DNA of 64,000 nucleotides from Limnobacter sp. SAORIC-580 (GCF_013004065.1 NZ_CP053084.1:2790001-2854000); one strand, 5' to 3'. Numbered from the stretch's first letter, positions 21,547-31,156 are shown. Made by a program: numbers and translations. Notes: a model not told the origin generated them from the letters alone.

Positions 21547-23934
21547 ATGACCAAGCCCAATGAGGTGGCCGAGGCTTTAAGACTGGCCGAGCTATATCAA
21601 CTTGCGATTCTTGACACTCAACCCGAGGAGGGTTTTGAGGCGGTGGTTGATTTGGGCGTATCTGCCTTCAATTGCTCAAGTTGCATTGTTTCATTTGTCG
21701 ACTTAGACCGCCAATGGTTCAAGGCTCGCCGTGGCTTTAACAGCCTGCATGCAGACGAGACCCCGCGCGATATTTCAATTTGCACCCACACAATCAAGAA
21801 GGACGAACCCATGGTCATCCCGGACTGCACCCAGGATGAACGCGTGAAAGACAGTCCGCTGGTGACCGGGTCGCCCTGGATTAGGGCCTATTTGGGCGTA
21901 CCCATCAAAACCCCCACAGGTGCCAGAGTAGGTTCATTCTGCCTGATCGACACAAGTCCCAGAACCTGGAGCAGTGCTGAAATCAAAATGGCGAAATCGA
22001 TGGCTGCCTTGGTGGAAGTATCGCTGGCCAACCGACAACAACAGGCACAGGGCGCTTATTCACGAGAGCCAATTTTCCAGGATGGACATAGAAGCGACTT
22101 TGCAGGCCATGAACAATCCTATGCAAGCTGGAGACGACACAGCGACGAGAGTTTTATTGCATTGTCACCCAACCTGGAGGATTGGCTTTGCTTAAGCCAC
22201 AGCCCGAGGGTGAGTTGGGCCTGGTTCAACGGCTTGATTGTGAGAGAGCACCGCCACGATGTTGAACTGGCCAGGGAACTTGGCAACGGCCAGGTGTTTC
22301 AATATCAAATCCAGTTGCCCAATGGCCGGCTGTTGACCCTGAAAGAACGAACCTACAAAACCCCCGAAGAGGAAGGTGAAGCGCTGACGGTGGGGTTGCT
22401 ACAAAATATTGCTGTGGCTGCACAGCTGCCGCGCACCGCCGTACAAGGCCGCCCCAACCCCCTGGACACCTTGAAAACAAACACCTTGAGTTTTCTTGCG
22501 GAATCAACTCGAGGGAAACTGGTGTTGGATTTGAACTTCAAATTAGTGCAACTTGGACAAGTTGACGACAGTGAGCTTCACCGGGTGAAAGACAACCCGT
22601 CGGTTCTCGATTTTATATATGAGGAAGACAGGGAAAATTTAGTTCGGGAAATGGAAACGGTATTGGGAACGCGCCTGAAGAAAAAAGCATTCGCCAGAAT
22701 CAGGCTACCTGACAGCAAACCCGTGTGGGCGCGCTTTGTGATTGACCGCCCCACCCCCGGAATTGAAACCAGCCGCAAGGCACTGGTGCTTCAGTACACC
22801 AAGATGGTGAATGAATCGACGATGGTCGACCGCAATCTGTTTGATCAAACCTTGTTGGGGATGACCGAAAAACTAGGAGGCTTGGGTACCTGGTTTTACC
22901 ATGTCGACAGCGGTTTGCTGAAGGTGAGCGATCAGTTCAAAACCATCTGCAAAGCCACCGAGCTGCCTTTGGGCAGTATCTTTGAGCTGACAGAACTGTT
23001 GACCCGATTGACCGGGAAGAACATGGCATCGACCTTGATCGAGTGCATCAACAACCGCCAGGCCGCCCACATTGAATGCGAGGTGAACTTCGAAAGACTC
23101 ACTGGGCAACGCTGGTTTCGCTTCAGCTTTCAACCCATTAGCAACGGCCTGGGCAGCAGCAGTGGCTTGTACGGCTCGGTTGAAGACATCACCCACACCA
23201 AGCACCTGGCGCAGGAGTTGTCCCGAAAAAGCACAGCACTCAACCAGGTACTGAATACCCTGACCGACGGCACGCTTGAACTGGACGAGGCCTTGCAGGT
23301 TGAGGCCATGGATGCGAAAGCTCGGCCTTTGATTTTGGGCAAAGAAACCTTCATTCACCAGGCAGCCATTGCCGATGTGTTGCCAGGATTGGACTTATTG
23401 GAGTTTCGAAAACGCCAATCCGAACTTCGACGGCAGGGCACGACAGGAGATTTTGAATTTTTCAACACTCGAACCAATCGTTGGTTGCGATTGAAATTTT
23501 TGCCTCGGGAAGACGGGCTGACTATTTTGCTGCGAGACATTACCCAACGCAAAGCGATGTACCGGGATTTGTTCATGGTGGGCTCTGCAATTGAGCAGAT
23601 TAATGAAGTGATTATGGTGACCAATGACCTTGGCAGCAATGCCACTTCTTTTCAGTGCATTTACCTGAACTCGGCATTTGAAAACGTAACCGGACAAGCT
23701 GTGGCAAAGTGGTTGGGCCGTAACCCGTACCCCTTGATTGCGGACCGCCTGCCGCTGCGCGACTTCAGAAAACTGCTGGTCTCCCTGTTAAAGCGAGAGA
23801 AGCTGACCATCAAAACCCGTTATGAAACCGACAATGGTGCGCATGTACCCTGCGAGATATTGGTGTCGCCTTTTGTCGACAAAGAAACCGGAACGCCTTG
23901 GTCTTTGATTGTTTTCAGGCCATCGAGCACCTGA
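21547..23934 (+). CDS. GAF/PAS sensor protein without an output domain
   Basis: 795 residues, cytoplasmic. The N-terminal GAF domain (about 10-160) is of the type usually fused to kinases or GGDEF: LDTQPEEGFEA, VSFVDLDRQWFKARRGF, ETPRDISICTHTI, GVPIKTPTGARVGSFCLID. Several PAS-like segments follow (about 185-290, 310-420, 430-550) and a clear C-terminal PAS domain (about 665-795: NLDLGS-like linker, IYLNSAFENVTGQAV, REKLTIKTRYETDNG, PWSLIVFRP). The protein ends there: no histidine kinase, GGDEF, EAL or methyl-accepting domain. I start at 21547; the open frame continues upstream through tRNA-Phe and cannot be coding there. A porin-like gene follows 41 bases later. Confidence 0.8.
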   Translation: MTKPNEVAEALRLAELYQLAILDTQPEEGFEAVVDLGVSAFNCSSCIVSFVDLDRQWFKARRGFNSLHADETPRDISICTHTIKKDEPMVIPDCTQDERVKDSPLVTGSPWIRAYLGVPIKTPTGARVGSFCLIDTSPRTWSSAEIKMAKSMAALVEVSLANRQQQAQGAYSREPIFQDGHRSDFAGHEQSYASWRRHSDESFIALSPNLEDWLCLSHSPRVSWAWFNGLIVREHRHDVELARELGNGQVFQYQIQLPNGRLLTLKERTYKTPEEEGEALTVGLLQNIAVAAQLPRTAVQGRPNPLDTLKTNTLSFLAESTRGKLVLDLNFKLVQLGQVDDSELHRVKDNPSVLDFIYEEDRENLVREMETVLGTRLKKKAFARIRLPDSKPVWARFVIDRPTPGIETSRKALVLQYTKMVNESTMVDRNLFDQTLLGMTEKLGGLGTWFYHVDSGLLKVSDQFKTICKATELPLGSIFELTELLTRLTGKNMASTLIECINNRQAAHIECEVNFERLTGQRWFRFSFQPISNGLGSSSGLYGSVEDITHTKHLAQELSRKSTALNQVLNTLTDGTLELDEALQVEAMDAKARPLILGKETFIHQAAIADVLPGLDLLEFRKRQSELRRQGTTGDFEFFNTRTNRWLRLKFLPREDGLTILLRDITQRKAMYRDLFMVGSAIEQINEVIMVTNDLGSNATSFQCIYLNSAFENVTGQAVAKWLGRNPYPLIADRLPLRDFRKLLVSLLKREKLTIKTRYETDNGAHVPCEILVSPFVDKETGTPWSLIVFRPSST

Positions 23935-23975
23935 TAATGGGCGCAATCAAAAAATAATATGTACTGAGCCTGCTT

Positions 23976-25124
23976 TTGAACCTTGCCCTCACATTGCCCA
24001 AATTGCTAAAGGCCGTGGTACTCGCCACGGGCCTTGCGCTCGCCCATGGGCAGGCCATGGCGGTGGATTATTCGCTTAGCGGATTCGGCACTGTTCAATA
24101 CACACTGGGCGACAACGAGCAGAAATACCTGCGATTCATCAACGAAGACGGCACCTTCAAAGTCAACTCGATTTTGGGGGCGCAGCTGGATGTCAAGTTC
24201 AATCCCCAACTCAGTGCGACCGTTCAATATGTTGTTGCACCGAAGCTGGACAACGACGAAGACGTTGAAATTGACACCCGCTGGGCTTTCGTCACCTACA
24301 AGCCCAATGACAACTGGAGCTTTAAGGTTGGCCGCCAGCGACTGAATTTTTATCTGGATTCCGAGAATCTGGACGTTGGCCAAACCTATGTACCCGCGAA
24401 TTTAAGCCCCGAAATCTACTACAACGCGGGTGTTCTTGGCACAGATGGATTTTCAGCGAGCTACCAGTTTGAAGACACTGGTGGCCGTTATTGGCGACTG
24501 CAGGCAATCGCTGGCAACAGGGATATTATTCAACGCTTATCCAACACCACCGCAGATTTTCCAACCAATCGATATGAAGTGGCCGGTTTTGTCATCGGTG
24601 TAGATGGTGACCGATACCGATTGCAACTTGCACATCATGAATCACAGCTGGATCGGGAAATACGCCAGTTCAACGGGCGACGGGTGGTTGGAGGCTCGCT
24701 CAATGCGAGACTACATTTCACCAACTTGGGTGCAGAGTACGACTGGCAACGCTACACGCTTCGTGCGGAATTAAGCCAACTCGAATTTTCATCCACCAAC
24801 AAAGGCGTAATTCCTGACTTTGGACCACAAGTTATTATCGTGGACACTCCCGAGTTTGAAGAGCATGGTGGCAACCTTACACTGATTCGTAAAATTGGTG
24901 GGCAGCATGCGATTTACACCAGCTTGGGCCGGTTCATTTCCGAATTTGATGACCAGTACTCGATCGCGATTGGTGGAAAGTATGCGCTGAGTGCATCTGA
25001 CTCGCTCAAAGCAGAAATTCAACATGTGGTGGAAAAAAATACTCGACCGCAGTTGTCTGACAACCGCATTCCCAACACCACGTTCAATTTCCTGAGCGTG
25101 TCTTACAACTGGGTGTGGCAATGA
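23976..25124 (+). CDS. Outer-membrane porin-like beta-barrel protein
   Basis: 382 residues with a signal peptide ending HGQAMA before VDYSLSGFGTVQY. The rest alternates amphipathic strands with short acidic loops, and the chain ends in an aromatic (NWVWQ). It resembles non-specific porin or DUF1302-like barrels, without a family I can name exactly. The only in-frame start with a full signal peptide is TTG at 23976, without a clear ribosome site, so the start is uncertain. Its stop codon overlaps the start of the next gene (ATGA). Confidence 0.75.
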   Translation: MNLALTLPKLLKAVVLATGLALAHGQAMAVDYSLSGFGTVQYTLGDNEQKYLRFINEDGTFKVNSILGAQLDVKFNPQLSATVQYVVAPKLDNDEDVEIDTRWAFVTYKPNDNWSFKVGRQRLNFYLDSENLDVGQTYVPANLSPEIYYNAGVLGTDGFSASYQFEDTGGRYWRLQAIAGNRDIIQRLSNTTADFPTNRYEVAGFVIGVDGDRYRLQLAHHESQLDREIRQFNGRRVVGGSLNARLHFTNLGAEYDWQRYTLRAELSQLEFSSTNKGVIPDFGPQVIIVDTPEFEEHGGNLTLIRKIGGQHAIYTSLGRFISEFDDQYSIAIGGKYALSASDSLKAEIQHVVEKNTRPQLSDNRIPNTTFNFLSVSYNWVWQ

Positions 25125-25576
25125 TTGCGCGCACGACCAGTTTTGTGAAGGCCGCTGCATCAATTGCCCTGTATTTGATGTTGGGGGTGGTTGGTGCCGC
25201 CTCGGCTGAGGTGTATGTGGTGTCGTCGGCAAGCCACCCGGTGAATGAAATCGCGATTCGTGAACTGCGCAGCATTTACAAAGGCCGTTTAAGCCAGGTG
25301 AATGGGCACCGCCTGACGCCGGTGAATACAGCCCCGGGCACCACGGATCGTGATGAGTTTTTACAACGTATCATGAATTTGAATGAACTGGACTACACGG
25401 GCTACTGGCATGTACGCCGATACACGGGCCAAGGTACTCCCCCAGTTGAGGTGGACAGCAAGGAAGAGCTATTTGCCACACTGAAAGAGCAGCCTGATGG
25501 AATTGGCTATGTGTGGGTACCACCTGGCAGCAAGCCGAGGCTGCCAGATGGCTTGAAAGTGATTCGCCTGAAATAA
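25121..25576 (+). CDS. Small PstS-like periplasmic phosphate-binding-type protein
   Basis: 151 residues: signal peptide ending ASAEV, then a single PBP-like lobe. VVSSASHPVNEIAIRELRSIYKGRLSQV near the N-terminus and a stretch ending GIGYVWVP are typical of truncated phosphate ABC transporter substrate-binding proteins, about half the length of PstS. No permease or ATPase is nearby, so it is more likely an extracytoplasmic sensor than a transporter part. ATG overlaps the porin stop codon (ATGA), implying coupled translation. Confidence 0.8.
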   Translation: MIARTTSFVKAAASIALYLMLGVVGAASAEVYVVSSASHPVNEIAIRELRSIYKGRLSQVNGHRLTPVNTAPGTTDRDEFLQRIMNLNELDYTGYWHVRRYTGQGTPPVEVDSKEELFATLKEQPDGIGYVWVPPGSKPRLPDGLKVIRLK

Positions 25577-25603
25577 GGCAAAAATCAGATTGGTACGATC
25601 TTT

Positions 25604-25870
25604 TTATTCTTTGGTGTAGCCTTTGCTCAAGGGCAGCCACCACGTGAAACCAAACACCAGTGTTTTCAATACCACTTTGCCCACAGGAAGTTTGAGTGCG
25701 CGCAAACGGTTGATGGCCAACGGAATTTCAAGCACATGCGCCAGCAAGATGATGGCTGCAAAAATTGTGAGAAAGGGAACATGAAAACCCAGCAACCCGA
25801 CCAATGGAACAATCAGCCAAAAAACCACCAAGCCCGCTTGAAGCCCGTACCAAACCCGTTGTTCGCCCAT
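25604..25870 (-). CDS. DUF1145 family small membrane protein
   Basis: 88 residues with three hydrophobic helices (about 9-29, 30-47 and 65-82) and a conserved HVLEIPLAI stretch. This matches the DUF1145/YhhL family of unknown function. It converges with the PstS-like gene (27-base gap) and lies downstream of the TadG-like gene on the same strand, with 40 bases between. Confidence 0.7.
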   Translation of the reverse strand: MGEQRVWYGLQAGLVVFWLIVPLVGLLGFHVPFLTIFAAIILLAHVLEIPLAINRLRALKLPVGKVVLKTLVFGFTWWLPLSKGYTKE

Positions 25871-25910
25871 GAGTGTGCCCCACTTTTGTTGATGTAGGGG
25901 AAAGTGTAAC

Positions 25911-27401
25911 TCAACGGGTCAGCACTGCCGTGTTGAAGCAATCCATGTTATCGACTTGAACATAAACTTCATTGGCTTCCAGCCCCAGTACTTCAAGAAT
26001 TTCATCAAGACTGCTGCCCAACGAGTTCAAACCAGCCCGTAAAACCGGGTTAGTGGCGAGTACGTTGAGAATTCCGTTCAGGGCATTCACACCGGTATTC
26101 AAATTGGTCAGCAAATTGCCAACGCCCTGGGAAGCCTCAAAGCTGTAGGAAGTGGTCACGGTTGGATCTGGATAGCCCACCATGGCGATATCATTTGCGC
26201 TGCCACTGCCCACATTCGCATTCACTGTACGTTGCCCCAACAGAGGCAAAGAGGGCAAGCGCAGCGCAGCAGCGATTGGGGTCGAATCCAGATCAACTGC
26301 AACCGAAGAATCGGACTGAGGCAGCTTGCAGTCAATGTCTTTGATATCGACGGAGCCACCACCGGCAGTCACGGTTAAATCAAGCACACCAATTCGGCTC
26401 GAAACCGCAACTTGTTCTGTACGTGCCGTAGCGATTACTCTCCCATCCGTGTTCCGCTTGGTAGCGACAAACAACTGGGGGGGACTCAGCACTGAAACAT
26501 TCAGGGTGTTACCCAAATTAAGGCGAATGCCATTCCCACCCACCCCACTTGCCGCGGCGAAGCTGGAGGCGAAGGCCAAATTACCCAAGCGAACCGAGGC
26601 GCCGGCAAACTCGGAGTCTCCACTGGTATCCGCGGACAATATTTCACTGAGCAAAAAGTCGACTGTGTCTGCCGGACCATTGCCAGGAATTGCAATGACT
26701 GGAGCCTCCGGACCTGCAACACTCAATGCAGCATCCAGCAGGCGGGCAGCGGTAACCTCGGTGTTCAATAAACGCGCCATGTCCAGTTGATCACCAGTTC
26801 CAAACACGCCCAACTCAACGCCCAATTGCAGCAAGTCCACCTGGGCGTTTGACGCCAACAGGCCCTGAAACCCCAACAAATTCAAGCGCAATTCGGTACC
26901 GATGGCGCTCATCAAGGGTGACAAACTTGATCCATTCAAATTCAAAGCCAATAAATTGGTACCCACCAAACCCGAGATCACCGGGGTGACAGTGGCTTCA
27001 GCCACGGCCACAACCGGTTCTGTGCCCAGAAACGCAGCGGGCACATTACGCACCAGACGCACCAACACGGAACGGTCGCAAGCGTTGGCTGGCAGCAAGG
27101 TATCTGTGCCCCTGACATTGCAATTGATCGAGATATTGTCAGTGCTGTCGTCAAGGCCATTGCGCCTTGCATAATCAACAGCCGCGGTGAAGCCTTGAGG
27201 GGCGTTGCCAATGTCGCTGGCAGCCGCCTTGGCGGCCAGATCAGCAATACGTTGCACTTCCTCCTTCTCCCACACCACTTGCCCCAAACCCAACACGGCC
27301 AAGGCACCCACGGTCATCAGCATGATGAATACCGTGAGAATGGTCATGGCTCCGCGCTGGCGGGACGACACTAAAACGGACCTGGAATGTTGTGTGGACA
27401 T
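25911..27401 (-). CDS. TadG-like pilus-assembly/secreted protein
   Basis: 496 residues. The N-terminus RQRGAMTILTVFIMLMTVGALAVLGLG followed by EKEEVQRIADLAAKAAA is the classic TadE/TadG inner-membrane anchor with a coiled start. The remaining 440 residues are a Leu/Val/Asn-rich extracytoplasmic region, rich in short repeats such as LNLLGFQGLL and GVNALNGILNVLA. No von Willebrand domain is apparent. I start at 27401; the frame extends further but would overlap the receiver-like gene. Other tad genes (TadA ATPase, RcpA, Flp pilin) are absent from the window. Confidence 0.75.
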   Translation of the reverse strand: MSTQHSRSVLVSSRQRGAMTILTVFIMLMTVGALAVLGLGQVVWEKEEVQRIADLAAKAAASDIGNAPQGFTAAVDYARRNGLDDSTDNISINCNVRGTDTLLPANACDRSVLVRLVRNVPAAFLGTEPVVAVAEATVTPVISGLVGTNLLALNLNGSSLSPLMSAIGTELRLNLLGFQGLLASNAQVDLLQLGVELGVFGTGDQLDMARLLNTEVTAARLLDAALSVAGPEAPVIAIPGNGPADTVDFLLSEILSADTSGDSEFAGASVRLGNLAFASSFAAASGVGGNGIRLNLGNTLNVSVLSPPQLFVATKRNTDGRVIATARTEQVAVSSRIGVLDLTVTAGGGSVDIKDIDCKLPQSDSSVAVDLDSTPIAAALRLPSLPLLGQRTVNANVGSGSANDIAMVGYPDPTVTTSYSFEASQGVGNLLTNLNTGVNALNGILNVLATNPVLRAGLNSLGSSLDEILEVLGLEANEVYVQVDNMDCFNTAVLTR

Positions 27402-27507
27402 GTCAATGCTGCAATGGCGAACAAGCTTGATTTTGCATGAAAAACCATCAATTTGATATCCGAAGCTGGCGGGAAATCCGCATTCAGATCGTGTTTTCAG
27501 TACCGGC

Positions 27508-27918
27508 TTATTTGCTGTCTTTGAGGAACTTGCCAAGTATTCGTTTGCTGGGTTTGAGGCGACCAACCAATGCTTTGGCCACACTGGCGATGATTTCCAT
27601 GGGAGCAGCCAGCGGAGAGGTTTGCGCATGCGCGCCCAGTTCAATCAAAGTGGCGGCGTCAATAACACCTGTTTTGCCTTGCAGCAAAACAACACCCAAT
27701 TCGGGATTGTTGGCCTTGATTTGGTGAAGCAGCGGGGATTGACTGGCTTGCTCCGCATCAATCAACATGACTTTTACTTCATATTGATGAATTGAGTTTT
27801 CCGCGAGCTGCAAGCCCGGGCAGGACAGCACACGCTCGAACTGATTGGATGCCGTTAATTGAGCTTCCAGCGCCAAGCGTGAGTCCTTGTTTGAATCGAC
27901 GATGAGCACCGTAGTCAT
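27508..27918 (-). CDS. Degenerate response-regulator receiver-like protein
   Basis: 136 residues with a CheY-like outline: VLIVDSNKDS (4-13) gives the acidic pocket, and VKVMLIDAEQ places a candidate phosphoacceptor Asp at 54. The switch Lys-Pro near the end of the fold is replaced (SPLAAP). There is no output domain, only a basic tail (RLKPSKRILGK). Similar domains form the N-terminus of TadZ/CpaE. The next upstream gene encodes a ParA ATPase, so the two together would equal a split TadZ. A strong purine-rich ribosome site precedes the ATG. Confidence 0.7.
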   Translation of the reverse strand: MTTVLIVDSNKDSRLALEAQLTASNQFERVLSCPGLQLAENSIHQYEVKVMLIDAEQASQSPLLHQIKANNPELGVVLLQGKTGVIDAATLIELGAHAQTSPLAAPMEIIASVAKALVGRLKPSKRILGKFLKDSK

Positions 27919-28022
27919 TGCCCCCTCCCTTTGATGTCTGGAAGTTATTTAGCAATTAAGGTGCCAGAAACACGACGATGAAAAGGCCCGTTTTGGTGCA
28001 GGCCCTGATTTAGACCACGAGC

Positions 28023-28646
28023 TCAGGCCCTGCCGAGCATGGCCTTGATTTCCCGCCACAAACTGTCAATTTCCGCAGCCGATTTGGAATTCGGCGCGAA
28101 TTCATTGACCGATTTACCCAAGCCGACACTGATCACGAAGTCGTTGCGCTCATGCACAATGGTGCGACAAATCTTGGCGGTGGCCTTGAGTTGTTCAAAC
28201 ACAATTTCAGGGGTGCTGCTGAACACAGATGCACCGTTGATGACCCAGGTTACTTTACTGCCAGCGTCTGATGCCCACTCTAGTGTGCTGCTCGCGCTAT
28301 GAATATCCAGCGGACTGGCCTTGGTTGGAATCAATACAAGGTCGGCATGCTCCATGGCGTCCTTGACCCATTTTTTATCCGTGGGGGGCATGTCAATGAA
28401 CACATAGTCATAGTCCTCGTCCTCAAGCTCGGAAAGCTCAATCACGATGTCATTGAAACCCACTTTTCGAACATCCGGATAATCGGCCTCCCGCAGTGAA
28501 TCCCAAAAGCGGCTGGAACCCTGGGGATCCAGATCGAGCAAGGCCACTTTTTTCTTGCCTTGCTGGCTGGCCAAAGCGGACAGATTCAAGGACAGCGTTG
28601 TTTTTCCAGCCCCACCTTTGCGGCTGCTAATGATGATTGTTTTCAT
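28023..28646 (-). CDS. ParA/MinD-family ATPase (first copy)
   Basis: 207-residue short ParA. The deviant Walker A motif SRKGGAGKTTLSLNL (8-22) starts the chain, Walker A' is LLDLDPQGSS and Walker B VFIDMPP. It is short, lacks an N-terminal DNA-binding domain and has no ParB partner here. It precedes the receiver-like and TadG-like genes on the same strand, so a TadZ-like positioning role in pilus or secretion assembly is plausible. This is inference from order. Confidence 0.85.
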   Translation of the reverse strand: MKTIIISSRKGGAGKTTLSLNLSALASQQGKKKVALLDLDPQGSSRFWDSLREADYPDVRKVGFNDIVIELSELEDEDYDYVFIDMPPTDKKWVKDAMEHADLVLIPTKASPLDIHSASSTLEWASDAGSKVTWVINGASVFSSTPEIVFEQLKATAKICRTIVHERNDFVISVGLGKSVNEFAPNSKSAAEIDSLWREIKAMLGRA

Positions 28647-28691
28647 GGGTGGACATCCTGTGCAATAGGAAATTAAGGCAATATCGAGAAT

Positions 28692-30986
28692 TTATTCTAA
28701 CCTGCCTATGCAGTGGGGAAAAAGTTGTTCGATGCGGCTTGGCCGCAACGGCATTTGAATGCTTTGCCGGGTTTGCCACAACGGAATTTGATCGGTCAAT
28801 AATTGGCTTCCCACCCAGCCGTCTTGCCCACCCAGCAGCACAAAATAATTTTCATCGGGATCGGAAAGGTCGGAGAGGTGCCGACTTTGAGAACCGTAGC
28901 TGGTCTCATCAAAACCCCGAATCAAGTTATGCGCATTTTTCATTAAGGTTTCCCGGGAACCCGCAGCAGGAAACGATTTCGAAGAAAACAGCTTGCCCAG
29001 CAAAGGCACATGCCCAAGCACATGACGCAAGCGGATTTTGTGCAAATTGCCCCAAAGTTGCCAATGCTGAGCCTTGCGGTTTGCCTCGTCTACACACAGC
29101 GACACAATTTTAACCCGCTCAGCGTCGGTGAGATTTTCAAGGTCTTCCATCAAACAGGCGGACAAATAAGACCATTGATCCATGAGGCTGGGTGTTCTAC
29201 CCGCGTAGCGCAAAACTGACAGTTGCTTGACCAACGCAGCCAATAAAAATTCAAATTGAAGCGCTGCAAAACTGTCGGCGGTGTAGGCACCACCCCACAA
29301 ATCAATTGAATTGCACAACACAGCCTGTTCACTGTTGCGCAAGTAGGGGCGGCAAAACTCGGCCAGTTGACTCGACAATTGATCGGCCAGCGGTGACGTA
29401 ACATCCAATTGCAGTGACAGCAAAGCGTGTGGACTTAATCGCTTTTGAGAATTGAACAAGGCGCGCGCCCGCATGACGCGATCGTCACCATTGAACAGAA
29501 ACCCCAAGCCGGTTACCTCTGAAGGCCGGTTGTTGGCAGACACAATAAAACCAGCAGCAGGGTTGATCACACTGGGGAAATCGCGGGCACACACCTGCAC
29601 CGACCAGTGTTCACTGGCCATAGACTCGGCCAATACCCAATCGTTTTCCGGGAAACCAGGCCGCTTGGGCAAGGTGGCTGCCAACACATGGCCGATATTT
29701 CCAGCCGTGTCAGCCCCCAGCACATTGAGCGGAGTGACGCCCACGCCATGCATGGCTTGCTGCAACTGTTCGACCTTCTGCGCCTGCATGCCCTGCAAAA
29801 AACTGGTGATTTCATCGGTAGGCCAGTGCCCTGCCCAACGCAAAGCCAGGTTGTCTTTGCCGCACAAACGCCCCAAAGCCGCGCAGTCTGTAAGCACAGG
29901 GCCATGGGGGGAGAACCTGAGTTTTCGGGTTCGAGACCACGAAAAGCGGACCCGAATTTTTACCACCTGCTCGGCGGTGTTGTGCAAGGTGCTGTCGTCC
30001 AAACGCACCAGATCTGACGATGCGGCACGCAAATTGGTGCCGCCCCAAGCCAGGCTTGGGTTTCTCCCAAGGCCCAGAATGGGCACGCCCGGAAACATCA
30101 AACCCACACATTGGTAAGTGGGCGTGCGCAGCCCCACCATCATCCACACATTGGGCAAGTGCTGACCTAGGTGGGGGTCGTTCACCATGAGCGGCTTGCC
30201 GCTTTGGGTGCGTGTGCCATGTACCACGATTGAATTGCTGCCAGAACGGGACAGGCTGTTCAGGAACTCGCCAATTTGCTGGGCTGTGCTGGGCCTGCTG
30301 GAATTCGGACTGTCGAAACTGGTGGATACCCCTGCCCCCACTCGGCGAAGCCGGTTCCACCATTCAATGAAGTCACCCGACAGGCGATGCTCAATCAGCG
30401 AGAAATAAATGGGCCAGTTCACATCGGCACCAGCCAGCCGCCCAAACAGCAAGATATCCAAAGGGGTGTACGGTTCGGGTTGAATGCCCAAAAACTTTTC
30501 ATCCACTCCACGCTTGCGCTGGGCTTGAACACAGTTCAACCCAGCCACAAAGCCTTCGACCCATTCCTGGCTGCTTTTGGGCATATTGGACCAAATCTCA
30601 GGCGCGGCACGGCCAAAATCGAGCAAACGAATGAGATGGTCCATGTCGACAAAGCCACGCCCACCCATTTCAGACAGGCGGCCTTGAGCCAGGCGCTTCA
30701 GGAACTGCAACTGTGGACCGCGTTGAAACTCTGTGATTGTCCCCAGTGCGAAAGCACCATCGCGGTCCGAACCAGAAAAAACGTAGGGCACAAAAAATTC
30801 GTTGAATCGAATGAATGTGCCCGCAGGGAACGGCAAGCTTAAAGCCTTGAATTGTTGCAACCGGTCTTCAAGTGTGTAGGTGGGATAGCGAACTGACAAC
30901 CAGCCCATGGAGCTGGACAAACGGGCAAGCCCCCGTGCAAGTTTGCGAAGCAGGGGGTTTTGGGAAGGACCAAGGGATTTGAGCAA
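28692..30986 (-). CDS. Penicillin acylase-family N-terminal nucleophile hydrolase
   Basis: 764 residues. Ntn-hydrolase precursor whose alpha and beta subunits arise by self-cleavage before the nucleophile Ser, here Ser250 in SRSGSNSIVVHG. Other marks: LMVNDPHLGQHLPNVWMMVGL, FPGVPILGLGRNPSLAWGGTN and NVLGADTAGNIGHVLA. Family members cleave penicillins, acyl-homoserine lactones or other N-acyl compounds. No signal peptide is evident, unusual for a family that is generally periplasmic. The start is TTG at 30986; an ATG at 30908 is an alternative. No ribosome site is clear for either. Confidence 0.85.
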   Translation of the reverse strand: MLKSLGPSQNPLLRKLARGLARLSSSMGWLSVRYPTYTLEDRLQQFKALSLPFPAGTFIRFNEFFVPYVFSGSDRDGAFALGTITEFQRGPQLQFLKRLAQGRLSEMGGRGFVDMDHLIRLLDFGRAAPEIWSNMPKSSQEWVEGFVAGLNCVQAQRKRGVDEKFLGIQPEPYTPLDILLFGRLAGADVNWPIYFSLIEHRLSGDFIEWWNRLRRVGAGVSTSFDSPNSSRPSTAQQIGEFLNSLSRSGSNSIVVHGTRTQSGKPLMVNDPHLGQHLPNVWMMVGLRTPTYQCVGLMFPGVPILGLGRNPSLAWGGTNLRAASSDLVRLDDSTLHNTAEQVVKIRVRFSWSRTRKLRFSPHGPVLTDCAALGRLCGKDNLALRWAGHWPTDEITSFLQGMQAQKVEQLQQAMHGVGVTPLNVLGADTAGNIGHVLAATLPKRPGFPENDWVLAESMASEHWSVQVCARDFPSVINPAAGFIVSANNRPSEVTGLGFLFNGDDRVMRARALFNSQKRLSPHALLSLQLDVTSPLADQLSSQLAEFCRPYLRNSEQAVLCNSIDLWGGAYTADSFAALQFEFLLAALVKQLSVLRYAGRTPSLMDQWSYLSACLMEDLENLTDAERVKIVSLCVDEANRKAQHWQLWGNLHKIRLRHVLGHVPLLGKLFSSKSFPAAGSRETLMKNAHNLIRGFDETSYGSQSRHLSDLSDPDENYFVLLGGQDGWVGSQLLTDQIPLWQTRQSIQMPLRPSRIEQLFPHCIGRLE

Positions 30987-31029
30987 AACAGGTCAGGCTG
31001 AGGGATTGGAGATGGTCCTGAGGCGGCCC

Positions 31030-31152
31030 TTAAGAGAGACCGTAGGAAACCAGTTTCCCCAGGCGTTTCTGGAGTTTCTTCTGAAGGCGCTGTTGGCGGG
31101 CCGCTTTGAATTGCCCACCCAGCTTGTTAACCCAAACCATGGCTTGGCGCAT
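31030..31152 (-). CDS. Possible 40-residue basic microprotein
   Basis: An ATG-to-TAA frame of 40 codons between the acylase start and the second parA. The product is strongly basic (QFKAARQQRLQKKLQKRLGK) and would form an amphipathic helix. Only a weak GAG lies before the ATG. The gap has no other gene. Composition is non-random, but no family is recognised and it could be chance. Confidence 0.25.
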   Translation of the reverse strand: MRQAMVWVNKLGGQFKAARQQRLQKKLQKRLGKLVSYGLS

Positions 31153-31156
31153 TGAA

